A stretch of DNA of 64,000 nt, taken from contig NZ_CP042433.1 of NCBI RefSeq assembly GCF_007970805.1, forward strand, positions 4,340,001-4,404,000. The letters are read 5' to 3'. The notes below the pieces were generated by a model. The model worked only from the letters and a program-made list of their open reading frames with translations. It was not told the DNA's origin and ran no database searches. Source of the stretch: Flavisolibacter ginsenosidimutans. Lineage in GTDB: Bacteria; Bacteroidota; Bacteroidia; Chitinophagales; Chitinophagaceae. Within the stretch, counting starts at the first letter, position 1. Each line of letters opens with the position of its first letter. Shown here piece by piece: positions 14,803-22,313 of this stretch. Both the position numbers and the translations under genes were made by a program.

Positions 14803-16758
14803 TTACTCAACCAATATCTTTTGGGATAAGGTTTCATCGCCCAAACGGACAACCACAATGCAAACGCCTCTTGTGCGGCAGGTTAAGTTATCAAGATGAA
14901 GAGCGTTTATGCCCCGCTGAGCGTAACCGGTTGTGGCAAGCACGCTGTGGCCGACAGTGTTATAAACTTCAACTTTCATTTCAACTTCTTTTTGAGATAT
15001 TACTTGCAATTGCGCAGTTCCTTTTACGGGGTTTGGATAAACAAGCAAACGGTTGTTTTGATTTTCTGTAACCGGCGTAAAACGGAGAGCATTGCTGTAA
15101 TTAAAAAGGGCATCCTCACTCATCAACTTGATGCGGTAATAACGTGCTCCATTCAATTCATTGGGAATCTGAAAAGCGTAAGCGGCGCTTTGTGCTGCTG
15201 AGGGTTGGGGATAAACAGTGGTGATGGTTATAAAGTTGACGCCGTCGGTGCTTTGTTGTACCTCAAAAGAACGGGCTTGAAGATTATCCTGCACCCGCCA
15301 GCTAAGCCGGAGTTCTTTATTGGCTTGCGTGCCCTTAAAATCAAAAATGCCGTTGGCGTGAAGTACAGTGCACAAAGGCATTTGGAAAACCTGCACCGTA
15401 TCGCTTGCGTAGGCGGAGCATCCTTCCTGCAAATATTGTGTTACGATATACGTGCCTGGTTTGTTTACGAAGATGGTTGTACCCGTAGGGCTGGTAATGA
15501 TATTGCCATTGAGGGTTGTCCATTGGTAAACCGATGTGGCTACCGGATTGGTTACATCTACTTCTGCAATGTTCGATCCTTCGCAGATATACGGTGTAGC
15601 CGTGAGTGCCTCTACACGAGGCGATAAGAAAAAGTCAAACGGCCCCACAAAATCTTTTAATTCTGATGTAAATGAAGCAGAGGATCTTGTTTTAACGAGG
15701 ATTCTGCGGAAGGGCATACCGCAACTGTTGCTGCCCAAAAGCGTTACGGGATCAAGGCCCAGCTTTGTAAGGTTTACCGAGAACTCTACAAATTGTTTTG
15801 CTGCGTAATCAGTCATCAGAGCATCGCTTTGCAAGACAACCGAAAAGGGTCCGCCCCAAGTTCCGTTGCTGCATTGAAGCCCCGTGTAATACGTGCCAGA
15901 GGCCTTGGGTTTAATGCTGGCGTAGCCATAGGTGGCGCCGGTAGTGGCACCGTCAAATTGCCCGGTCCAATCAAAAGAAGTGGGGGTAAGAGAAAGCGCT
16001 GCGCTGTTTACCCAAATACGAGCTTCAATGTTGCTGAGCGATGAACTTTGGTACTCTGCGCTGAAGATGATGTCACCGGGTTTTGTAATGTTGCCCGCCG
16101 CATCAAATTCCCAACTTGTGTGGCCGGCGTTAGGACCGTACCCATAAAATTGTCGCGTGCTACGGTCGTAATAAATATCGGTTTGGTACATCTCGAAATC
16201 GAAATACCGGTTGCCGGTGGTGTTGTCCAGCGAGAGGCCGCCAAACATCCAAAGCGAGTCCGTTCTGTTTGGCCCAGCACGCCTTACATGCACCATCATG
16301 TCAAGGATATCGTTCTTGTCGGGGACGCCTTGCGAAACGGGACACTGCCAGTTACCCGGACTGTCGCCATTTTTGTTGCCGCCAGAAAAAACAGTGGAAT
16401 CATCGCCGTGATAGTCACGAATGAAAACAGCATCAAGCATCAGGCGATTGTTAATAACGGTATAAGCAGGAAAACGCATGTTGCGGTAAAACGGCAGCCG
16501 GCGTGAGGCAATATTGCTGTTATAGCCTGCTACAATAGCGGCAGCGCCTGTAGTGTCAATAATAAATTGACCTGTACCGGAAGAGCCGGGATAAAGAAAC
16601 CAGTCGTCGTTGCCCGAAGAGACGAAACCGTTAAAATAGTTCGACCGAAGATCGCCGTCCACGCCAAAATTTGCCCGGATAACGGGTGTGGTAATTTGGC
16701 TGTAAGTTTTTACGGTAAAGACAAAGAAAAGAGGCGTGAAAACTAAAGTTGTTTTCAT
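14803..16758 (-). CDS. Large T9SS-secreted protein with type A sorting domain
   Basis: A 651-residue exported protein. The start at 16758 is set by a good signal peptide (MKTTLVFTPLFFVFTVKTYS). The first ~390 residues form a domain rich in Gly, Asp and aromatic residues with no enzyme motif I can name. An Ig-like Cys-containing segment follows (ATPYICEGSNIAEVDVTNP, PGTYIVTQYLQEGCSAYASDT). The last ~80 residues are a T9SS type A CTD (LLVYPNPVKGTAQLQV ... KVEVYNTVGHSVL ... VVVRLGDETLSQKI). It is probably a surface or released structural protein. The upstream gene on the same strand, 16830-17246, is another exported protein, so the two may be co-transcribed through the hairpin between them. Confidence 0.85.
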   Translation of the reverse strand: MKTTLVFTPLFFVFTVKTYSQITTPVIRANFGVDGDLRSNYFNGFVSSGNDDWFLYPGSSGTGQFIIDTTGAAAIVAGYNSNIASRRLPFYRNMRFPAYTVINNRLMLDAVFIRDYHGDDSTVFSGGNKNGDSPGNWQCPVSQGVPDKNDILDMMVHVRRAGPNRTDSLWMFGGLSLDNTTGNRYFDFEMYQTDIYYDRSTRQFYGYGPNAGHTSWEFDAAGNITKPGDIIFSAEYQSSSLSNIEARIWVNSAALSLTPTSFDWTGQFDGATTGATYGYASIKPKASGTYYTGLQCSNGTWGGPFSVVLQSDALMTDYAAKQFVEFSVNLTKLGLDPVTLLGSNSCGMPFRRILVKTRSSASFTSELKDFVGPFDFFLSPRVEALTATPYICEGSNIAEVDVTNPVATSVYQWTTLNGNIITSPTGTTIFVNKPGTYIVTQYLQEGCSAYASDTVQVFQMPLCTVLHANGIFDFKGTQANKELRLSWRVQDNLQARSFEVQQSTDGVNFITITTVYPQPSAAQSAAYAFQIPNELNGARYYRIKLMSEDALFNYSNALRFTPVTENQNNRLLVYPNPVKGTAQLQVISQKEVEMKVEVYNTVGHSVLATTGYAQRGINALHLDNLTCRTRGVCIVVVRLGDETLSQKILVE

Positions 16759-16785
16759 AGGGGTTGTTTTAACGTTAGGGAGAAC

Positions 16786-16823
16786 AACAAGCGGTGAAGC
16801 TTTGTTTGTTTTCACCGCTTGTT
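16786..16823 (-). terminator. Hairpin between two exported-protein genes
   Basis: Perfect 13-bp arms AACAAGCGGTGAA (16786-16798) and TTCACCGCTTGTT (16811-16823). On the minus strand no T tract follows, so it looks like an attenuator or RNA 3'-end stabiliser between genes rather than a full terminator. Confidence 0.65.
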
Positions 16824-16829
16824 GAAATC

Positions 16830-17246
16830 TTACTTGTGGCTAACGATGCGCACTTGCGAAACATCCGATACGGATGTTGTGCCATCGGTCATAAGAGCCA
16901 CGATTCGGTAACTGATTGTACCTGGAAAAACTTCGCTGTCGGTAAACGTAAAAGACCGCGTGCTGTTAAACGGTACAGATCCGGCGTCTTCCCAATATGC
17001 ATAAGGGTCGGTTGGGTCTTCATAGGTACGTTGTACACTGAAGCCCACAACGCCGTCAGCCGATGCAAGGTTCCAAACGGCGGTTATGCCTTTTCCTTGC
17101 CGGTGCGTTCGGAAGGAACCAAAGACAGATGTTTGCTTGCTTATAACAAGCGGTCGTTCTTTGCTGGCAAGGGCTTTGTGCGGAAGCACACAAACAACGG
17201 TCAGAGCAAACATTGCTGCGAGGAAAGAGTAGCGGATTGTTTTCAT
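16830..17246 (-). CDS. Small exported fibronectin-III-like protein
   Basis: A 138-residue protein with a signal peptide (MKTIRYSFLAAMFALTVVCVL, cut after KALA). The mature part is one beta-sandwich of the FN3 kind: TAVWNLASADGVVGFSVQR, FTFTDSEVFPGTISYRI and TSVSDVSQVRIV align with the strands B-G of domains often found just before T9SS sorting domains. It lacks a T9SS CTD of its own. Function unknown; adjacency suggests it partners the secreted 651-residue protein downstream. Confidence 0.75.
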   Translation of the reverse strand: MKTIRYSFLAAMFALTVVCVLPHKALASKERPLVISKQTSVFGSFRTHRQGKGITAVWNLASADGVVGFSVQRTYEDPTDPYAYWEDAGSVPFNSTRSFTFTDSEVFPGTISYRIVALMTDGTTSVSDVSQVRIVSHK

Positions 17247-17350
17247 AAGGTAAAATTTAGTTTCCTAAAGCTACCGCCTTCTCCTTTTTAGAAACCCTGC
17301 ACTTTCACGCTTTTCGCGGGGTGTGATTTTTATTAGAATTTACAGGCCGG

Positions 17351-17392
17351 ACCGTAAAACCTACGTGAAATATTACCCGTGAGATTTACGGT
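17351..17392. repeat. Inverted repeat ACCGTAAA upstream of the FN3-like gene
   Basis: ACCGTAAA (17351-17358) and TTTACGGT (17385-17392) are perfect 8-bp arms 26 bp apart. They lie about 105 bp upstream of the minus-strand gene starting at 17246. The gap 17247-17528 holds no gene, and this could be an operator. Confidence 0.4.
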
Positions 17393-17528
17393 AAACGTGC
17401 GAAGGCCAACTGCTGATTTAATGGCTTGGGACGATTTACGTTTTTGCCGACCAAAAAAACTTTTCAGGCTTGCATTGAATGAACATCTTTCCTGTCGTTC
17501 CTGAAAAAACAGGGAGTAGTATAGCTGA

Positions 17529-18626
17529 TTAGTCAATGGCCTTGGACAAGGCTTCGAGTGTTTCTTCTTCTAACACTTCACGACTGGACACACCGTCGTT
17601 AACGGCCCATTTTACAAGGCGTAAACAACCGCCTTCAATTTCAATCCCCGTGATGTCGCCGTCGCTGTTGCAGCAGCAACCGGAATTGAAATACGTTGGC
17701 CTCATGCTGAGATAATCTTTCGATACGTGGTTGTATTCGAATTTGCGTTTTTGAATTTCCGCCTCGGTTTCGTGTATCAACTGCTCGTTGCCATCGGCTT
17801 GCGCCTGCAACAATTGACGGTAGAGCCGTTCAATGTGCGTGAGCGATTCAAACACCGGCTGGTGCGTGTGCCCGGTGACCAGCAATACGTTTTTTTGTTC
17901 TGCGCTCCACTCGTACATCAGCCGGTTGTGCAGCGTTTTTAGTTGCGCATCGTAAGCGGGTGTGTTCGGATTTATCTTCAACCAAATTTGCAAAGGCGCC
18001 CAAACTTTGGAAACAAAAAATTTGCTGAACCAATTGCCGTCGCTCGCTGCATCTCCCTGGTGGCCGTGCGTACAAAATATTTTTAGCTCCTTGCCCGCAA
18101 CGGTTGTTTGCATCAACACGCCATCATAAATGCCAACGTCGCCTCCAAACAATTTTTTGATTTGTGCAATGGTCAGCGGATCGTTCTTCCAATCCAGGTC
18201 ATGGTTGCCAATGGTTTTGTAAAACCGGGCCTGCGCAACAAATTTTTGATAACGTTGAAAGCTTTGTTGCTGGTGCTTTACAACGGCTGTCAATCTGTTT
18301 TCCCACAGTTCTTCGCAATCGCCCAGCGCAATGAAAGCGAAATTGTTTTGATCGTAAAAATCAAGTGCGGCCAGGTAGTTGTTTTCGCATAGCCGAAAGT
18401 CATCAGCACCATCACCGGCGCCTTTGTGCTGGTCGGAAAAAATAATGAAGCGGCCTTCTTTCTCGTCGAAAGGAATGACAACACCTTTGCTTTCCTTCCC
18501 GTTTTCAATGCCCCGCATTACTTTGCTCAGCCCTTCAAACACCTTGTCTTTTTTGGGGCTTGACGAAAATTTATTTGTCAGCCAAAGAATGATTTTGAAC
18601 AACCGTTGTTTAAGCCAGGCAATCAT
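17529..18626 (-). CDS. Calcineurin-like metallophosphoesterase
   Basis: A two-metal phosphoesterase of 365 residues. All five blocks are present in order: FSDQHKG (DxH), GDCEELWE (GD), GNHDLDW (GNHD), THGHQGD and GHTHQP. The N-terminal ~50 residues are basic and hydrophobic (IAWLKQRLFKIILWL) and could sit on the membrane. A CCCNSDGD segment lies near the C-terminus. The substrate is unknown; phospholipid precursors, nucleotides and proteins are all used by this superfamily. No operon partner is visible. Confidence 0.9.
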   Translation of the reverse strand: MIAWLKQRLFKIILWLTNKFSSSPKKDKVFEGLSKVMRGIENGKESKGVVIPFDEKEGRFIIFSDQHKGAGDGADDFRLCENNYLAALDFYDQNNFAFIALGDCEELWENRLTAVVKHQQQSFQRYQKFVAQARFYKTIGNHDLDWKNDPLTIAQIKKLFGGDVGIYDGVLMQTTVAGKELKIFCTHGHQGDAASDGNWFSKFFVSKVWAPLQIWLKINPNTPAYDAQLKTLHNRLMYEWSAEQKNVLLVTGHTHQPVFESLTHIERLYRQLLQAQADGNEQLIHETEAEIQKRKFEYNHVSKDYLSMRPTYFNSGCCCNSDGDITGIEIEGGCLRLVKWAVNDGVSSREVLEEETLEALSKAID

Positions 18627-18667
18627 AATTGCGTTCCGGTTTGGGTGAAAAGGAATTCGAATCTTTT

Positions 18668-18694
18668 ATAAAAAAAGCCCTGCGTTTGCAGAGC
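18668..18694 (-). terminator. Terminator of the RidA gene
   Basis: On the minus strand GCTCTGC pairs with GCAGGGC (plus coordinates 18688-18694 and 18677-18683, one G-U), loop AAAC, followed by seven or more T residues (A run 18668-18676). It lies 37 bp after the ridA-like stop. Confidence 0.75.
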
Positions 18695-18730
18695 CATTAA
18701 GATATTTCATATCTGCGAAATGCGGAATAA

Positions 18731-19111
18731 TCATGCAACGGCGATCGTGCTGATTTCAACGTTTACGCCTTTGGGCAAAGCGCTTACCTGCACCGTTTCG
18801 CGTGCCGGAAAGGAGCCTGAAAAATATTTGCCGTATATCTCGTTGATCTCGCTGAACCGGTTCATGTCGGTAATGAAGATGGTTGTTTTTACCACGTTGT
18901 CGAAGCTCAGGCCTGCATCGGTTAAAATGCTTTTCAGGTTTTGCATTACCTGGTGCGTTTCGTCTTGTATGTCGCGGTTTTTTAAGTTGCCGGTGGAAGG
19001 ATCAATGCAGATTTGGCCGGAGATGTAAAGTGTATTGTTAACCATTACGGCCTGGTTGTACGGGCCAATGGGGGCTGGAGCGTTTTTGGTGTTGATGATT
19101 TTCTTTTCCAT
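18731..19111 (-). CDS. RidA/YjgF family enamine-imine deaminase
   Basis: Hydrolyses reactive enamines and imines made by PLP enzymes, protecting metabolism from 2-aminoacrylate damage. The 126-residue protein has the family start APAPIGPYNQAV, YISGQICIDPSTG, the NLKSILTDAG helix and KTTIFITDMNRFSEINEIY. The catalytic Arg site is seen as PARETVQVSALPKG, so it belongs to the active RidA subfamily. ATG 19111 is chosen because the residues before it come from the AATTCGTGT-type intergenic repeat. Confidence 0.94.
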   Translation of the reverse strand: MEKKIINTKNAPAPIGPYNQAVMVNNTLYISGQICIDPSTGNLKNRDIQDETHQVMQNLKSILTDAGLSFDNVVKTTIFITDMNRFSEINEIYGKYFSGSFPARETVQVSALPKGVNVEISTIAVA

Positions 19112-19115
19112 AGTA

Positions 19116-19203
19116 CGAATTACACGAATTTGGATGAATTCTGGCGAATTAATTTCGTAACCATTTTGGCATTTGTGCAATTGGTATTAATTCGTGTAAT
19201 TCG
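19116..19203. repeat. Inverted repeat CGAATTACACGAATT between divergent genes
   Basis: CGAATTACACGAATT (19116-19130) has a perfect 15-base complement at 19189-19203. The interior repeats the word GAATT with 9-10-base spacing (CGAATTTGGA, TGAATTCTGG, CGAATTAAT). The arms begin 5 bp from the ridA-type start on one side and end 5 bp before the ATG at 19209 on the other. Confidence 0.85.
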
Positions 19204-19208
19204 CGTTT

Positions 19209-19838
19209 ATGCAAATTGTTGTTTTAGCCGGTGTACTTCAGAAGGAAGAATTGTTGCGCAGCCAGATGACGGCTAACGTTGTTTGGATAAATACCGTACA
19301 GGAGTTTTCGCAACACCGAAACGCAGATGCTTTTGTTGATTTAAAGTTTGTAAATACTATCGAACGTCAACAGGTATTGCAACAACTGTTGCCAAAGCCC
19401 GTCATCGTAAACAGCGTTGTGCATACGCTAAGCGAAACACACGCTTCTTTCATCCGCATCAACGGATGGAATACATTTCTGTCTTCTTCGATAATAGAAG
19501 CCGCTTGCAATAACAACGGATTGAAAACAAAAGCAGAAGCTGTTTTCGCGTTGTGGAACAAAGAACTTCAATGGCTGCCCGACGAAGCGGGCTTTGTTAC
19601 ACCAAGAGTTGTGAGCACCATTGTGAACGAAGCTTTTCTTGCGCTGGCCGAAGGTGTGAGTACTAAAGATGAAATCAACACAGCCATGAAACTTGGAACG
19701 GCTTATCCTTACGGGCCGTTCGAATGGGCGGAGAAAATAGGGGTGAGAAATATTGTTGCGTTGTTGGAAAAATTAAGCGCCACGCAGGAGCACTATACAC
19801 CGGCCGAATTGTTGATGAAGGAAGCGCTGATTGATTGA
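19209..19838 (+). CDS. Shortened 3-hydroxyacyl-CoA dehydrogenase-like protein
   Basis: A 209-residue protein. Residues ~120-195 match the C-terminal helical domain of 3-hydroxyacyl-CoA dehydrogenase (GFVTPRVVSTIVNEAFLAL, GVSTKDEINTAMKLGTAYPYGPFEWAEKIG). The N-terminal part (1-110) keeps a remnant Rossmann layout but has no GxGxxG dinucleotide loop and lacks the catalytic His-Glu pair, so dehydrogenase activity is unlikely. Homologous chains of this size exist as stand-alone genes in Bacteroidota. It stands between two intergenic inverted repeats, and its stop codon lies inside the second. Confidence 0.75.
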   Translation: MQIVVLAGVLQKEELLRSQMTANVVWINTVQEFSQHRNADAFVDLKFVNTIERQQVLQQLLPKPVIVNSVVHTLSETHASFIRINGWNTFLSSSIIEAACNNNGLKTKAEAVFALWNKELQWLPDEAGFVTPRVVSTIVNEAFLALAEGVSTKDEINTAMKLGTAYPYGPFEWAEKIGVRNIVALLEKLSATQEHYTPAELLMKEALID

Positions 19839-19882
19839 TTGGCGTTATTGCTTTCAACCAATCAACCGGTCAACCAATCAAC
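19831..19882. repeat. Octamer-periodic inverted repeat spanning two convergent stop codons
   Basis: TTGATTGATTGG (19831-19842) faces three 8-mers CAACCAAT, CAACCGGT, CAACCAAT (19855-19878) plus CAAC. The stop codon of the plus-strand gene (19836-19838) and that of umuC on the minus strand (19878-19880) both fall inside the element. Confidence 0.8.
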
Positions 19883-21164
19883 TTACTTTGCACAACTCAT
19901 TCCATCTTGTGGTATAACGCGGTGTTTGAAAGTCCTGCCGCATCTTCCAGTTTCTTTTTGTGCCCGACGAAGCAAATTTCACCACGTCGCCCCGCATGCT
20001 GAAATTGATGTTGTCAATCTGCTCCATCAAAAAACGGCCAATGCTTTTTTGTTGCTCAAACATATTTGCCTGGATGGCATCATCGGGTACGATGCCGCTT
20101 AAAACAACGCCGGCCTTTTTGTATTGCTTGCCTTCCCGGTAAAGTTTTTCAGCCAGGGCAATGGCTGGCTTTATCAACTCGTTTGTTTGCGAAGTAGGAT
20201 AAGGCAAAACGATGTGTGAACTGTACGTTGGTCCGTGCCTGAAATGCGGATTGACGGCTTTTCTGTTCTCTTTTTCATTGGTTACCACAAACACGTTAAT
20301 CATTCCCGCGGCGCTGTTCTGTCTCCGAAGTTTTTCCGCCGTTCTTGCCGTGTACGTTGCCACGGCTTCCTTGATGTCTGCGAGTGCCGTTACCGCATTG
20401 CCAAACATGCGGGTTGTGGCAATCATTTTTTTGTCTTCATACGTGTCCATCACGATGGCTTCTTCGCCGCGCAGTTCTTTGATCAAGCGTACGCCAACAA
20501 CACCGCCCAAATTTTTCCTTGCCCATTCTTCGGGCATGTTGCGCAAGTCCCAGCCGGTATGTATGCCCAGATCGTTTAGTTTTTTTTGCGACCGGCCACC
20601 AACGCCCCAAAGCTTTCCAACAGGCGTTATGCGCAGGGCCTTTGCAATTTTTTCACCGGTTTCCAAAACGGCAACGCATTCGGTTTGCCGCTTGTATTTT
20701 TTTGCAATGCCGTTGGCCAGCTTGGCTAACGTTTTTGTCGGCGCTACACCCACCGATACGGCGACCCCTGTCCACCTTTCAACTGTGTGACGCAACTCCA
20801 TCGCAAATTCCCGAAGCTTGTTTTGTGGCAGAAAAAATAAATTCACAAAGGATTCGTCAACCGAATAAACTTCTACGTTGCGATCGCCGGCCAAATGACG
20901 CAAGGTGTCCATTACCCGCATGCTCATGTCGCCGTATAAATTGTAATTGGAGGAAAAGAGGCCGACGTTGTATTTTTCAATCAACGGCTTTGCGATAAAA
21001 TAAGGGCCGGCCATTTCTACGCCAAGATCTTTTGCTTCGTCGCTGCGGGAAATGATGCAGCCGTCGTTGTTGCTCAACACAACCACGGGCCTGTCATCCC
21101 ACTTCGGCTGAAACACTCTTTCGCAGGAGCAATAGAAGGAGTTGCAATCAACGATGGCATACAT
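19878..21164 (-). CDS. umuC: Translesion DNA polymerase V catalytic subunit
   Basis: A Y-family polymerase that copies past DNA lesions. The 428-residue protein carries the catalytic acidic residues in MYAIVDCNSFYCSCER and SVDESFV, the YNLYGDMSMRV segment, a helix-hairpin-helix-like little-palm region (KLNDLGIHTGWDL) and the UmuC C-terminal extension ending near the (RNWKMRQDFQTPRYTT) segment. Length fits UmuC (~422), not DinB (~350). The start lies 15 bp after umuD, forming a umuDC operon. All active-site residues look intact, which contrasts with its UmuD partner. Confidence 0.96.
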   Translation of the reverse strand: MYAIVDCNSFYCSCERVFQPKWDDRPVVVLSNNDGCIISRSDEAKDLGVEMAGPYFIAKPLIEKYNVGLFSSNYNLYGDMSMRVMDTLRHLAGDRNVEVYSVDESFVNLFFLPQNKLREFAMELRHTVERWTGVAVSVGVAPTKTLAKLANGIAKKYKRQTECVAVLETGEKIAKALRITPVGKLWGVGGRSQKKLNDLGIHTGWDLRNMPEEWARKNLGGVVGVRLIKELRGEEAIVMDTYEDKKMIATTRMFGNAVTALADIKEAVATYTARTAEKLRRQNSAAGMINVFVVTNEKENRKAVNPHFRHGPTYSSHIVLPYPTSQTNELIKPAIALAEKLYREGKQYKKAGVVLSGIVPDDAIQANMFEQQKSIGRFLMEQIDNINFSMRGDVVKFASSGTKRNWKMRQDFQTPRYTTRWNELCKVS

Positions 21165-21179
21165 GAGTGTATTGTTTCG

Positions 21180-21605
21180 TTAAACGTTGTGAATAATGTA
21201 CGTCACTACGCCCCACAACTTCAGCTTATCCGTCACATCAATCGAGTGTAATTTTTTATTGGCCGCATGCAAGAGCTTTTTGCCTTCTGTCACTTCAAGC
21301 TTTCGTATCAACAGCTCTCCATCCACCACCGCAATCACAATCTTTCCGTTCTTTGGCTCTAATGACCTGTCCACAATCACTACGTCGCCAATGTGAATGC
21401 CCGCGCCGCTCATGGCATCGCTGTTCACGCGGAGAAAAAAAGTAGCGGGCTTGTTTTTAATGAGTTGTTCGTTCAGGTCTATGCCGCGTTCGGCATAATC
21501 ATCAGCGGCAGCGCCAAATCCGGTAGCGTTGGCTGTGCGAACATTTTGCTGCGAAAAATCTTTCGAACCGTTATAGGCTGAATAATAAAAGTTTTCCCCA
21601 TTCAT
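21180..21605 (-). CDS. umuD: UmuD homologue lacking the autoprotease residues
   Basis: Accessory subunit of polymerase V, a LexA/S24-fold protein of 141 residues that aligns end to end with E. coli UmuD (139). Three positions needed for self-cleavage are changed. The cleavage dipeptide Cys-Gly becomes Thr28-Gly29 (NATGFGAAADDY), the nucleophile Ser60 becomes Ala64 (NSDAMSGAGI, codon GCC) and the general base Lys97 becomes Arg101 (GELLIRKLEV, codon CGA). The rest is well conserved (RGIDLNEQLI, GDVVIVDR, WGVVTYIIH). It therefore should not be able to cut itself to UmuD'. The family match is seen directly; the loss of cleavage is inferred. It is upstream of umuC and divergent from the 2H gene. 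Confidence 0.92.
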   Translation of the reverse strand: MNGENFYYSAYNGSKDFSQQNVRTANATGFGAAADDYAERGIDLNEQLIKNKPATFFLRVNSDAMSGAGIHIGDVVIVDRSLEPKNGKIVIAVVDGELLIRKLEVTEGKKLLHAANKKLHSIDVTDKLKLWGVVTYIIHNV

Positions 21606-21624
21606 GGTCTTTGGTTTTGTTATG

Positions 21625-21660
21625 CTAAATTAGTTAGTAATTTTATGCTAACGAATTTAG
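21625..21660. promoter_or_regulatory. Dyad between umuD and the divergent 2H gene, candidate damage operator
   Basis: CTAAATTAGTTAG (21625-21637), 10-bp spacer, CTAACGAATTTAG (21648-21660): complementary at 12 of 13 positions. TATGCTAA also occurs as a direct repeat at 21621-21628 and 21644-21651. Its place, 20 bp upstream of umuD, is where an SOS-type repressor would bind, but the site does not match the E. coli or Bacillus LexA boxes. Confidence 0.6.
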
Positions 21661-21707
21661 TTTATCAACATCGCTGCATTTCATTGTCAAAAACTAAAAC
21701 CAATAAA

Positions 21708-22286
21708 ATGAAACAACTTCGATTCCTCTTTCCTAACGATCCATGGCGCTACTTGTTCTTAGCATCTCCTGACAGAGATTTAGCCGCTCGGGTAATGGAT
21801 GTCAAAGAAGACTTCTATTTTTCTTACGGTCATAAAATAGCGGTAGACACCCTGCCACACATCACGCTGGCTGCTTTTAATGCAACAAAAGATTTGGAAG
21901 CCTCCCTGATTGCGCTGTTGCAAAAAATATGCGCCGGATATTCCAGGTTTACAACGCCATTGCAGGATTTCGCCGGTTTCGAACGGTATGATAAATCCAC
22001 CATTTATATTAAAGTACAAACGCATCAGCCCTTTCTGGAATTGGCAAAAGGTTTACGTGCTGTTAATCATCTTCTTCAAACCGATGGTTGTTCCTCTGCT
22101 TATTTGGTAAACCATCCGCATCTCACTGTTGCAAAGTGGATTCCTTATCTAATGTATTTAGAAGCAATGGAAGACTTCAACTCCAGAAGTTTTCGGGATG
22201 TGTTTGTAGTGAATAACCTTCTCTTGTTAAAGAAGCAGGAAGGTGACGAAAAGTATCAACGGGTAACCACTATACGCCTTTTCTAA
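21708..22286 (+). CDS. 2H phosphoesterase (LigT/2'-5' RNA ligase superfamily)
   Basis: A 192-residue 2H-superfamily protein with both catalytic tetrads: His51-Ile-Thr53 (LPHITLAAF) and His138-Leu-Thr140 (NHPHLTVAKW). The superfamily opens 2',3'-cyclic phosphates or forms/breaks 2'-5' linkages in RNA, or acts on related small cyclic phosphodiesters. ATG 21708 is chosen; the extension back to 21645 runs through the operator region. It is divergent from umuD and followed 27 bp later by a diverged paralogue, then by a radical SAM protein and RtcB. A role in RNA end healing is inferred from this company. Confidence 0.85.
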   Translation: MKQLRFLFPNDPWRYLFLASPDRDLAARVMDVKEDFYFSYGHKIAVDTLPHITLAAFNATKDLEASLIALLQKICAGYSRFTTPLQDFAGFERYDKSTIYIKVQTHQPFLELAKGLRAVNHLLQTDGCSSAYLVNHPHLTVAKWIPYLMYLEAMEDFNSRSFRDVFVVNNLLLLKKQEGDEKYQRVTTIRLF

Positions 22287-22313
22287 TTCATTTATCAACG
22301 AAAACCAACCAAC

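Noticed and set aside
17333..17536. 67-codon minus-strand frame in the gap before the FN3-like gene
   Set aside because: It overlaps the end of the metallophosphoesterase and has no coding signature.
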